Of a stretch of DNA of 62,500 nucleotides, positions 10,495-18,876 are shown piece by piece. Origin of the DNA: Sporosarcina sp. FSL K6-1508. Lineage in GTDB: Bacteria > Bacillota > Bacilli > Bacillales_A > Planococcaceae. The notes beneath the pieces are model-generated. The model worked only from the letters and a program-made list of their open reading frames with translations, had not been told where the DNA came from and did no database searches. Each line of letters opens with the position of its first letter. Positions within the stretch are counted from its first letter, which is position 1. The position numbers were made by a program, and so were the translations under genes. The stretch is taken from contig NZ_JBBOXF010000001.1 in NCBI RefSeq assembly GCF_038007465.1, positions 1,430,001 to 1,492,500 on the forward strand, read 5' to 3'.

Positions 10495-12126
10495 ATGGCT
10501 AAACAAATTAAATTCAACGAAGACGCACGAAGCGCAATGCTGCGTGGGGTAGATACATTAGCGGACGCTGTAAAAGTAACGCTTGGGCCTAAAGGACGTA
10601 ACGTTGTTCTTGAGAAAAAATTTGGTTCACCGCTTATTACAAATGACGGTGTAACAATCGCACGTGAAATTGAACTTGAAGATGCATTCGAAAACATGGG
10701 TGCAAAACTTGTTGCTGAAGTTGCCTCTAAAACGAATGAAATCGCTGGTGACGGTACAACAACTGCAACGGTTCTAGCACAAGCTATGATCCGTGAAGGA
10801 CTGAAAAACGTTACTGCTGGTGCTAACCCTGTCGGAATCCGTAAAGGAATCGAAAAAGCGGTTGCAACTGCAGTTGAAGGTCTTAAAGAAATTTCGAATG
10901 AAATCGAAGGAAAAGAAGAAATTGCACAAGTTGCATCCATCTCTTCCGGAGACGAAGAAGTAGGACAACTCATTGCAGAAGCAATGGAGCGTGTTGGCAA
11001 CGACGGCGTCATTACAATCGAAGAGTCTAAAGGATTTACAACTGAACTGGACGTTGTTGAAGGAATGCAATTCGACCGCGGCTATGCATCTGCTTACATG
11101 GCAACAGATACAGACAAAATGGAAGCAGTTTTGGACAATCCTTATATCTTGATTACAGATAAAAAGATTACGAATATCCAAGAAATCCTTCCTGTTCTTG
11201 AGCAAGTTGTTCAACAAGGTAAACCACTTCTTATGATTGCAGAAGACGTTGAAGGCGAAGCACTAGCAACACTCGTTGTGAACAAGCTGCGCGGCACATT
11301 CAATGCTGTTGCTGTTAAGGCACCAGGATTCGGCGATCGTCGTAAATCAATGCTTGAAGATATTGCGACATTGACAGGCGGAGAAGTTATTACAGAAGAC
11401 CTTGGTCTTGACCTTAAATCAGCTGACCTTTCTCAACTTGGTCATGCAGTGAAAGTTGTCGTTACTAAAGACAACACAACAATCGTTGAAGGCAGCGGCA
11501 ACTCGGATCTTATCGCAGCACGCGTTAACCAAATCCGTGTTCAACTTGAAGAATCGACTTCTGAATTCGATAAAGAGAAATTGCAAGAACGTCTTGCTAA
11601 ACTTGCAGGCGGCGTAGCGGTTATCAAAGTTGGAGCAGCTACTGAAACTGAACTGAAAGAACGTAAACTTCGCATTGAAGACGCATTGAACTCCACGCGT
11701 GCAGCTGTTGAAGAAGGTATCGTCTCAGGTGGTGGTACTGCGCTTGTAAACGTCTACAGTAAAGTAGCGACATTACTAGAGTCTACTGAAGGCGATGTTG
11801 CAACAGGCATTAAAATCGTACTTCGTGCACTTGAAGAGCCAGTACGCCAAATCGCTAACAATGCAGGTCTTGAAGGATCTATCGTCGTTGACCGCTTGAA
11901 ACGCGAAGAAGTCGGAGTCGGTTTCAACGCAGCAGATGGCGCATGGGTAAACATGATGGAAGCTGGAATCGTTGATCCGACTAAGGTTACTCGTTATGCA
12001 CTCCAAAACGCAGCATCTGTTGCAGCGATGTTCTTGACTACTGAAGCTGTTGTTGCAGATCTACCATCGGAAAACCCAATGGGCGGCGGAATGCCTGACA
12101 TGGGTGGTATGGGCGGCATGATGTAA
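10495..12126 (+). CDS. groEL: Chaperonin GroEL
   Basis: A 60-kDa ATP-dependent chaperonin of 543 aa in the cytoplasm. Family segments are intact: VTLGPKGRNVVLEKKFGSP, the ATP-binding AGDGTTTATVLAQ, and the C-terminal GGM-rich tail GMPDMGGMGGMM. GGAGGG precedes the ATG. A terminator follows at 12181-12222. Codon usage is strongly biased, as expected for a highly expressed gene. A decayed second groEL tail lies 2.2 kb downstream. Confidence 0.98.
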   Translation: MAKQIKFNEDARSAMLRGVDTLADAVKVTLGPKGRNVVLEKKFGSPLITNDGVTIAREIELEDAFENMGAKLVAEVASKTNEIAGDGTTTATVLAQAMIREGLKNVTAGANPVGIRKGIEKAVATAVEGLKEISNEIEGKEEIAQVASISSGDEEVGQLIAEAMERVGNDGVITIEESKGFTTELDVVEGMQFDRGYASAYMATDTDKMEAVLDNPYILITDKKITNIQEILPVLEQVVQQGKPLLMIAEDVEGEALATLVVNKLRGTFNAVAVKAPGFGDRRKSMLEDIATLTGGEVITEDLGLDLKSADLSQLGHAVKVVVTKDNTTIVEGSGNSDLIAARVNQIRVQLEESTSEFDKEKLQERLAKLAGGVAVIKVGAATETELKERKLRIEDALNSTRAAVEEGIVSGGGTALVNVYSKVATLLESTEGDVATGIKIVLRALEEPVRQIANNAGLEGSIVVDRLKREEVGVGFNAADGAWVNMMEAGIVDPTKVTRYALQNAASVAAMFLTTEAVVADLPSENPMGGGMPDMGGMGGMM

Positions 12127-12180
12127 TCAACTTCACAGGTTATTTTGTGAAGCTATCGCGTTCATAATTAATTCAAATAG

Positions 12181-12222
12181 AAATAACCACTTCTCAGAAA
12201 TTTGGAGAGGTGGTTATTTTTT
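12181..12222 (+). terminator. groESL terminator
   Basis: Stem AAATAACCACTTCTC / GGAGAGGTGGTTATTT ending in T6. A near copy of this hairpin occurs at 18389-18434. Confidence 0.9.
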
Positions 12223-12242
12223 ATGCTATTATAATTAGTTTA

Positions 12243-12290
12243 TCTAGATTGAACTATAGAATTCCATTGAAACCGCTACAGCGCTACTAG
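12243..12290. repeat. Remnant of a dispersed palindromic repeat
   Basis: The stretch contains TAGAATTCCATTGAAACCGC and then TACAGCGCTA. This resembles the left end of the repeat at 36305-36340 (AGAATTCCACTGAACCGCTA then CGGCGCTAG). The right end is not recognisable, so this is a partial copy. The rest of 12223-12488 shows no gene. Confidence 0.5.
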
Positions 12291-12488
12291 TCGTATGGGT
12301 GTTAATGAGAAATTTATAAATAACCTATACTACATAAAGCCCTTGAAAACTCTATTAGGAGTTTTCAAAGGCACAAAGTTTTGTCAACATTAAATTTTTA
12401 ATGTGATCAACCGTAAATCATACAGTTCAGGCGGGGAATGATAACACTTCCCGCAAAATAAATTATTTATATAATTTTAATTGTCATT

Positions 12489-13793
12489 TTACTTCTTTAG
12501 TGAACTAAATAAAGAATTGTAAGCTGTAACAACTTGTTGATAATAACCGACTAAGTTGTCCCAAACCGTTGGTTGAACAGTTTCTTTAGCAGGTTCTTCT
12601 GCAGCAATGTCACCCTCAAAAGGTGTTTCTGCTACATCTTCAGCAGATTCTTCTGCAGCAATGTCACCCTCAACAGGTGTTTCTGCTACATCTTCAGCGG
12701 GTTGTTCCACAGTATCGTCACCCTCAACAGGTGTTTCTGCTACATCTTCAACGGGTTGTTCCACAGTATTGTCACCCTCAACAGGTGTTTCTGCTACATC
12801 TTCAGCAGATTCTTCCACAGTGTCGCCAACAACAGGTACTTCTGCTAGATCCTCAGCAGTTTCTTCTGCTACATTGCCATCTTCGTCTGGTAAGATCATA
12901 CCAAGATGTTCTTGGATAAGGAAATCATAGTAATCAATTAAACTTCCATAATTTTGTATGATAGATCTATATTCATTTACTTGCTCTTCTGTTATAATAT
13001 TGCTATCAGTAGATTGGTCAGGTGACTTAGTATCTTCATTGATATTATCGTCAGCTGGCTTTTCTGTTTCGTCAGTTTCATTTGCTGATTCATCTTCAAC
13101 AGCAGGTTCCTCTTCAACCACAGGCGCGTCCGTTGCATCCTCTTCAACTACAGGTACATCTGTAGTTTCGTCTTCAATCACAGGTACTTCCGTTGCTTCC
13201 TCATTAATTACAGGTGTACCAGTTGTTCCGTCTTCAATCACAGGTACATCTGTAGCTTCGTCTTCAATCACAGGTACATCCGTTGTTTCGTCTTCAACTA
13301 CAGGTACATCTGTAGCTTCGTCTTCAATCACAGGTGCATCCGTTGCTTCCTCTTCAACTACAGGTACATCTGTAGTTTCGTCTTCAATCACAGGTGCATC
13401 CGTTGCTTCCTCTTCAACTACAGGTACATCTGTAGTTTCGTCTTCAACTACAGGCACATCTGTAGCTTCGTCTTCAATCACAGGTGCATCCGTTGCTTCC
13501 TCTTCGTCGACAGGTACATTCGTAGCTTCATCTTCATCTGGTGCCATTTCCTGCAAATTTTTATTTGCAATTGACCGCATTATTTTTCCTTTTTCAGGAG
13601 AACCGGGAATACTGGTTGCAAAAGATGAAACCTCTGCGCCGTGATTTTTAAACCCTGTATCTTCGCCCTTTTCAGCTGCTAATGCTGAGCCACCTGCTCC
13701 GAAAATAGCAGCTGTTAGCATTGAGGTTGACATTACAAACGGCAAAATTTTCTTATTCGTGCTCTTTTCTTTTTGATTAGTTTCTTTAACCAA
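12489..13793 (-). CDS. Secreted acidic repeat protein of unknown function
   Basis: A 434-aa protein, not recognised. It has a signal peptide (residues about 12-40: a Lys-rich start, hydrophobic core, then SALAAEKG). Next comes a block of about sixteen 10-residue repeats of the type EATDVPVVED/EATDAPVIEE, encoded by 30-bp DNA units. A central spacer contains IIQNYGSLIDYYDFL. A second block has about five 18-residue repeats (EDVAETPVEGD type, 54-bp units). The C terminus is SLFSSLKK, with no LPXTG motif. The protein is extremely acidic. The TTG start has a rather distant AAGGGAG site (11 nt). It is probably extracellular or wall-associated by charge. Repeat number is likely to vary between strains. 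Confidence 0.75.
   Translation of the reverse strand: MVKETNQKEKSTNKKILPFVMSTSMLTAAIFGAGGSALAAEKGEDTGFKNHGAEVSSFATSIPGSPEKGKIMRSIANKNLQEMAPDEDEATNVPVDEEEATDAPVIEDEATDVPVVEDETTDVPVVEEEATDAPVIEDETTDVPVVEEEATDAPVIEDEATDVPVVEDETTDVPVIEDEATDVPVIEDGTTGTPVINEEATEVPVIEDETTDVPVVEEDATDAPVVEEEPAVEDESANETDETEKPADDNINEDTKSPDQSTDSNIITEEQVNEYRSIIQNYGSLIDYYDFLIQEHLGMILPDEDGNVAEETAEDLAEVPVVGDTVEESAEDVAETPVEGDNTVEQPVEDVAETPVEGDDTVEQPAEDVAETPVEGDIAAEESAEDVAETPFEGDIAAEEPAKETVQPTVWDNLVGYYQQVVTAYNSLFSSLKK
12605..12840 (-). repeat. 54-bp coding tandem repeats
   Basis: About four to five near-identical 54-bp units (for example TCAACAGGTGTTTCTGCTAC recurring every 54 bp on the + strand) encode EDVAETPVEGD-type repeats of the secreted acidic protein. 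Confidence 0.85.
13110..13530 (-). repeat. 30-bp coding tandem repeats with 60-bp higher order
   Basis: About fourteen 30-bp units, often paired as 60-bp VPVVED/APVIEE doublets. On the + strand they recur as TCTTCAATCACAGGTRCATC. They encode the acidic decapeptide repeats of the secreted protein. Confidence 0.85.
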
Positions 13794-14333
13794 GAATCAT
13801 CAAACTCCCTTTTTTGAATTTTTTAATCCCGACTACTAATTCGAAATTGAAATGACACGCATTCTATTAAGACGTTATGTACATCTACCTCCTTCTCAAT
13901 CAATGGTCTAAAACAGGGTCAGTTTTTTAAAGTATTCGTTATGAAGCTTTTCGCTCGAATAAATTAGCAGTGCCCCTTCTGCTTATTAACTACAATAACA
14001 AAAGAAAATAACAAGAGTATAACGGCCAAGTAACAAGTTTTCGTGGAAATATTAACCTTTGTCACAATTTAAAAACGCTCCAAGAGTCCTGACTCATAAT
14101 TAACCAAAGACTAAAAAGGAGGTCTATTCTAATAGATCTGCCTCGTTAATACAGTTTATCCCTTTTGCAAAAAGAACCAAGAAAGTGCTGTCCAAACGTA
14201 TCGTATTACTTTTTTGACATCTATATTGACTGGTCTAAAGGGTCTAACGTTATTCAATTTTAATATTACATTCAGAAATATCGAGAAATGGTCTGCTTAT
14301 AAAAATCTATGAATGAACGGCTCTAAGACAAGT
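13794..14333. other. Gene-free spacer upstream of the acidic repeat protein
   Basis: About 540 bp of AT-rich DNA without a supported ORF. It must hold the promoter for the - strand repeat protein, but no confident -35/-10 pair is seen. A short near-palindrome, AGGTCTATT-CT-AATAGATCT, lies near 14122-14141. Confidence 0.5.
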
Positions 14334-14456
14334 TAAACTATACAAAACACAGCGTAACTTGTGGAAATAAAGCTGACGACTGAAGCAGTTGTTGCAGATT
14401 CACCTGACGCGAACCCGATTGGCGAGGGAATGCCTGATATGGGCGGCATGATATAA
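14334..14456 (+). pseudogene. Decayed C-terminal fragment of a second groEL
   Basis: Read in one frame, the last 28 codons from CTG 14373 give LTTEAVVADSPDANP followed by IGEGMPDMGGMI and a TAA stop at 14454-14456. This aligns with the functional GroEL end LTTEAVVADLPSENP..GMPDMGGM. Homology extends upstream as TIQNTA (intact gene ALQNAA) but is broken by in-frame stops at 14334 and 14355. Nothing upstream of about 14334 resembles groEL. The fragment differs enough from the nearby groEL to be an old, divergent duplicate rather than a recent copy. Confidence 0.85.
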
Positions 14457-14939
14457 GCTTAACTACATAAATAGTGTTATAACAGGGGTTTACAATGATA
14501 CAGACTCCGCTTTTTTCGAGAAAAGGTAACATTATATTTTCAAAACTATGTATCAAATCCTCTAATACTAAGTTAAGTTTCATAGGCTAACGTGATTAGT
14601 TGTTCGATTTAATTCAAAAATACCTTCTTCACTATCTATTTCACAATAAGATTTGGTAGTAGTAATATGTAGTGAATACATAGTCTTTTAAATTATCCAA
14701 CCTCTACTTTTATGACGCTTTTTTTATTATATCCAGATCATCATCGATAACTTCTTCTCTTTGTAAAAATTAGGGGAATTTTCTAATCTGAAAATAGGTA
14801 CAGTAATTGTTGGTTATTGTAATAGTCTTTATATTGTGGAGGATCGGTTTGATTGGTATTATAGTGCTGGTACAGATTTACTAATAGCTCATAATTTAGT
14901 TTCACATATAATTCTTAGTATCAAAGGCGGGGGAGTCTA
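14457..14939. other. Spacer between the groEL relic and the histidine kinase gene
   Basis: About 480 bp, AT-rich, with no supported ORF. It should contain the histidine-kinase promoter; none is convincing. A GGCGGGGGAG ribosome-binding site immediately precedes the kinase ATG. Confidence 0.5.
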
Positions 14940-17900
14940 ATGAGACAGACGCATAAGCGATATTTGTTAGCTTTTATAGCGATCTTAATAATGATCATAA
15001 TGATAGAAAAGCCCAGGACTGCTGCGAAACAGGTCGAGGCATTAGGGACTTTTGATATAAATGACAATCTACAATCGAAAGAATTTTATACAGATTTAGA
15101 TGGTGAATGGTACTTTTTTGAGAAAGCATTATTAACACCTAATGAAGTGATGGATCAGCGAAGGAATGGAATGGGAAGAGTGGTTTCACTTCCTAGCTCG
15201 TTTGAGACACAAACGGGGGAAATCAATACATACGGAACATATAGCACAACGATCAAAATTCCTAAAGAATATGTAGGGGAAACATTAGCAATTCATATTC
15301 CCTTTCAATACAGTGCCTATACACTTTATATAGATCAAACAGAAGTCTCTAAAAATGGTGTAGCGGGGCAAGATTCAGCGTCACATATTGCTGAAATGGC
15401 TCCAAGAACAGGATATTTTATTGCGCAATCGGATGAAGTGTACCTCACTATTCAAGTATCTAGCTTCGATCATATTCGAGGGGGATTTGAGAACTCCATT
15501 TATTTAGGGGAAGCGTCAGTTGTAGCTCAAAAGTTTAATACGAATATGATAAGTACCCTTTTTATGAATGGTTGTATTTTCATCATTGGTCTGTTTATGA
15601 TTTTATTTGCTTGGTATCGTAGACAGGAGCCTGTGTTTTTTATATTCGGGATTTTTGCTATGCTCATATCTGTTCGTGCTTTATTTACTGTACCTTTTTA
15701 CTATACGCTCATATTTTTAGATATGTCTTGGCTCTGGGGAACCAGATTAGAATATATTTTAACAGAGGCGACGTCAATGTTTTATGTCATTTTATTGTGG
15801 AAGTGGCATGAAAAGGAGTTTTCCAAGAAAATAATGTATGGGCTAGTTATTATACATTCAGCGCTTATTGTTACGACTTCATTTACACAGCCTATATTTT
15901 TTCAGGCTTTATTTTTTAATGTGTTTTATTTGGCTATTCCTACCTTTTTCTATGTAATTTATGTTATTTCCAAGAGTATTCGTAATAAGAACAGAAACGC
16001 AAAAGTAAATCTAATCGGGATGGGACTTATATTTTTGGCATTTTTTAATGATTTTGCGATAGGGCAGAATTGGTATCAAGGATCGACATTAATGTTGCCA
16101 GCGGTTGGCGTCTATGTAATGATCCATGTAATCCTGATGAGTAAAAATTTTGCTGAGTCGGTTCGGAAAACAGAGCAACAAAACAAGCAACTATTAGCTT
16201 TAAATGCATCAAATGAAGAGCTTGCCATTCAACTTCAAAAAGAGATTAAGCAAAAGGATGACTTTCTTGCAAATACATCCCATGAACTTCGGAATCCACT
16301 ACATGGCATTATTAATATCACACAGTCAATTTTGTATAACAGACCTAATTATCTGGATGAAAAAACTCAAAATGACTTGGAACTTCAACTGACGATTGGG
16401 CATCATATGTCACGGACTTTGGAAGATTTACTAGACATTACCCGCTTGAAGGAACATAGGATCCAACTGAAAAGGGAGCGTCTTGACATACAAGCTATCT
16501 CTGCAGGCGTTGTTGATATGCTCAAAGTTCTAATTGAAAATAAAGATATTCAAATGGAAGTACGAATCCAAAGCGACTTTCCTAGTGTAGCAGCGGATAA
16601 AAATCGGCTGATTCAAATTTTGTTTAATCTTCTTCACAATTCGGTGAAATATACCGATGAAGGCATCATTACTATCGATGCTGACATACACGAGGAAAAA
16701 GCCCATATTCATATCACCGATACGGGTGTAGGGATGAATGAAAAAACGCTACGTACAATTTTTGAACCATATGAACAAGGTGATTCCAGTATTACAGCAA
16801 TTGGGGGTGGTCTCGGTTTAGGTCTAAGTATCTGCCAACAGTTAGTGGAAATGCATGGTGGAATCATAAAAGCGAGTTCCATCTTGGGCGAAGGTTCGAT
16901 ATTTACATTTACTTTACCACTAGCAGAAGGCTCTTTTGAAGAGCAAATAGCCACAACAATAACCCCATCTCTGGATATGAGTGAATTTCCTATTAAAGAA
17001 ACACCGATTGCTATGCATCATGCAATGATTGAAGCATTTACTAAAAATACGCCACCCTCATACAGACCGAGAGTTTTGGCTATTGACGACGATCCAGTGA
17101 ATTTGAAAGTGTTGACCAACATTCTTACTGAAGACCAATATGAGGTAGAGGTTGTTACTAGTGGAAAAGAAGCATTAAAACAACTTGAATGGAAGAAGTG
17201 GGATTTAATTATTTCAGATGTTATGATGCCCACTATGTCCGGGTATGAATTAACCCGTTTCATCCGAGAAAAATTTTCAATATCTGAACTTCCTATTCTT
17301 CTTTTAACAGCGCGAAGTAACCCGGAGGATATCTATACTGGTTTTTTAGCAGGTGCAAATGATTACGTTACAAAACCAGTCGATGCAGTGGAGTTAAATG
17401 TTCGGGTATTTGCTTTAACCAATTTACAAGCATCAATTAATGAACGGTTAGGGATGGAAGCTGCATGGCTTCAAGCACAAATTCGCCCACACTTTATGTT
17501 AAATACACTGAATGCGATTGTTTCATTGAGCGAGACAGATACACCGAGAATGGCCCGTCTTCTTGAGAAGTTCGCACATTATTTACAGAGCAGTTTCTAT
17601 CTGAAAAACTTAGACAAGGTTGTCTCTCTTCAAGATGAACTTGATTTACTTGACTCTTATTTATATATTGAAAAGGAGCGGTTTGGGGATCGGCTACATA
17701 TAAAATGGGAAATAGACGAAGTCAAAGATGTAATGATTCCGCCTTTATCTATCCAAACTTTAGTAGAAAATGCTGTCAATCACGGAGTGTTGAAGCGAAT
17801 AGCTGGAGGCTCAATAACAATACGAATCCGAAAAAAAGACGGCTATACGGAAATTGCCGTTATCGATGACGGTGTCGGAATGGACGAAGAAAAGATAAAA

Positions 17901-18053
17901 CAAATCTTTATCATCCAACCCGATCTGAAAAAAGGCATTGGACTAGTCAATACCGAACAACGTTTGAAGCGATTGTACGGAAAAGGTCTGAGCGTTTTCA
18001 GCACCCCCAATGACGGAACAAAAATTACATTTACTGTACCAACCAAGTCATAG
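14940..18053 (+). CDS. Orphan hybrid sensor kinase: 7TM sensor, HisKA/HATPase, receiver, and LytS-type kinase module
   Basis: A 1037-aa membrane signalling protein. In order it has an N-terminal membrane anchor (about 8-24), an extracellular beta-rich domain (about 45-190), a multi-helix membrane region (about 200-400, 7TMR-DISM-like), and a short coiled coil. A HisKA domain follows with HELRNP (phospho-His448), then an HATPase with NLLHNSVKYT, DTGVGM and GGGLGLGLSIC. A receiver with AIDDDP and SDVMMP (phospho-Asp760) comes next. Last is a second kinase module of the His_kinase/LytS type, with QIRPHFMLNTLN (His851) and a second HATPase (LVENAVNHG, DDGVGM, GIGLVN). No response regulator or partner gene is adjacent, so the output is unknown. 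Confidence 0.88.
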   Translation: MRQTHKRYLLAFIAILIMIIMIEKPRTAAKQVEALGTFDINDNLQSKEFYTDLDGEWYFFEKALLTPNEVMDQRRNGMGRVVSLPSSFETQTGEINTYGTYSTTIKIPKEYVGETLAIHIPFQYSAYTLYIDQTEVSKNGVAGQDSASHIAEMAPRTGYFIAQSDEVYLTIQVSSFDHIRGGFENSIYLGEASVVAQKFNTNMISTLFMNGCIFIIGLFMILFAWYRRQEPVFFIFGIFAMLISVRALFTVPFYYTLIFLDMSWLWGTRLEYILTEATSMFYVILLWKWHEKEFSKKIMYGLVIIHSALIVTTSFTQPIFFQALFFNVFYLAIPTFFYVIYVISKSIRNKNRNAKVNLIGMGLIFLAFFNDFAIGQNWYQGSTLMLPAVGVYVMIHVILMSKNFAESVRKTEQQNKQLLALNASNEELAIQLQKEIKQKDDFLANTSHELRNPLHGIINITQSILYNRPNYLDEKTQNDLELQLTIGHHMSRTLEDLLDITRLKEHRIQLKRERLDIQAISAGVVDMLKVLIENKDIQMEVRIQSDFPSVAADKNRLIQILFNLLHNSVKYTDEGIITIDADIHEEKAHIHITDTGVGMNEKTLRTIFEPYEQGDSSITAIGGGLGLGLSICQQLVEMHGGIIKASSILGEGSIFTFTLPLAEGSFEEQIATTITPSLDMSEFPIKETPIAMHHAMIEAFTKNTPPSYRPRVLAIDDDPVNLKVLTNILTEDQYEVEVVTSGKEALKQLEWKKWDLIISDVMMPTMSGYELTRFIREKFSISELPILLLTARSNPEDIYTGFLAGANDYVTKPVDAVELNVRVFALTNLQASINERLGMEAAWLQAQIRPHFMLNTLNAIVSLSETDTPRMARLLEKFAHYLQSSFYLKNLDKVVSLQDELDLLDSYLYIEKERFGDRLHIKWEIDEVKDVMIPPLSIQTLVENAVNHGVLKRIAGGSITIRIRKKDGYTEIAVIDDGVGMDEEKIKQIFIIQPDLKKGIGLVNTEQRLKRLYGKGLSVFSTPNDGTKITFTVPTKS

Positions 18054-18388
18054 TTGGGTGGTGGAATGCCTAGAAAGGTGTAACATCCTTTACAAATAGC
18101 TAATTTAATGAGTATTTGTGAATAATTGGCTGCTCTAGTGGTCATTTTCTTGATAATCATTAGAGATAGTTTGTTTAAAATGAATAAGTTTATATAAAGA
18201 TATGATCGGCTAAAGCTACTGGGACTGTCCCAGCAATAACTTATCATAATGACTGATGTTGAATTACTAACGATTACCCATGCGGAAGACGGTTTTGATA
18301 ACATCGACTAAAACATTGTTTTATCACTGTTTGTAGCAGTACGTAGCAATCTATAAAAGCCATCTCAATTAAAATTAATTAGTTTAGG
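18054..18388. other. Spacer after the histidine kinase
   Basis: No supported gene. A short perfect hairpin CTGGGAC-T-GTCCCAG lies near 18218-18232, without a T run. Confidence 0.45.
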
Positions 18389-18434
18389 AATAACCATTTC
18401 TCAGTTAATTGGAGGGGTGGTTATTTTTTATGCT
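18389..18434 (+). terminator. Terminator: near copy of the groEL terminator
   Basis: This 46-nt segment matches 41 of 46 positions of the groESL terminator region at 12182-12227, including the AATAACCA arm, the GGTGGTTATTTTTT arm and the trailing ATGCT. It can form the same hairpin plus T run. It lies about 335 bp after the kinase stop, so it may now terminate kinase transcription. Confidence 0.8.
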
Positions 18435-18876
18435 TTTAAAATTTACATATCAAGATTTTTGGAAGACAGAAAAATTTAAGAACACACTACAGAGGAATAA
18501 TAGAAACTATGAGCGGACGCTAGCGCTGTTTATCGAGTGCTACGTTGAGTGAGGTATATATTAACATTGATACATTAGTCAGAGCCATGTACGTAACTAC
18601 CTAATCGATTGTCAGAAGAGAGGGAATAAGTTGGGGACAATTAATACTGAAACTATGGGAATCCGAGCATCTTTCAATTCCCTAAAGGTTAATTGACTGT
18701 TCCGCCGAACTTGAATCGAGGTCTCGACTCTCAATTGGGTGGTTCCGACTTGTAACAGGGCCAAGCACCCTCTAAATGTCTTGGAAATGTGATGAATGTT
18801 ACTTTCGTAACTGGCAAATAATTTGAGTGAAACATATACTGAATATTCAATGTTTATCAAGAGAGGGGACTACTAT
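18435..18876. other. Spacer before the stalk-domain protein
   Basis: About 440 bp without a convincing gene. A - strand open frame (18612-18860) has no ribosome-binding site and no recognisable domain. The region 18630-18800 is less AT-rich than its flanks and may be the remnant of something, but I cannot identify it. Confidence 0.4.

Noticed and set aside
12130..12151. Palindrome CTTCACA-N8-TGTGAAG just after groEL as a Rex operator
   Set aside because: Rex sites have TGTGAA before TTCACA; here the arms are in the opposite order. It is downstream of the gene, so it is only a hairpin.
18612..18860. 82-codon - strand frame upstream of the stalk-domain protein
   Set aside because: No ribosome-binding site; overlaps the leader of the + strand gene; no recognisable domain.
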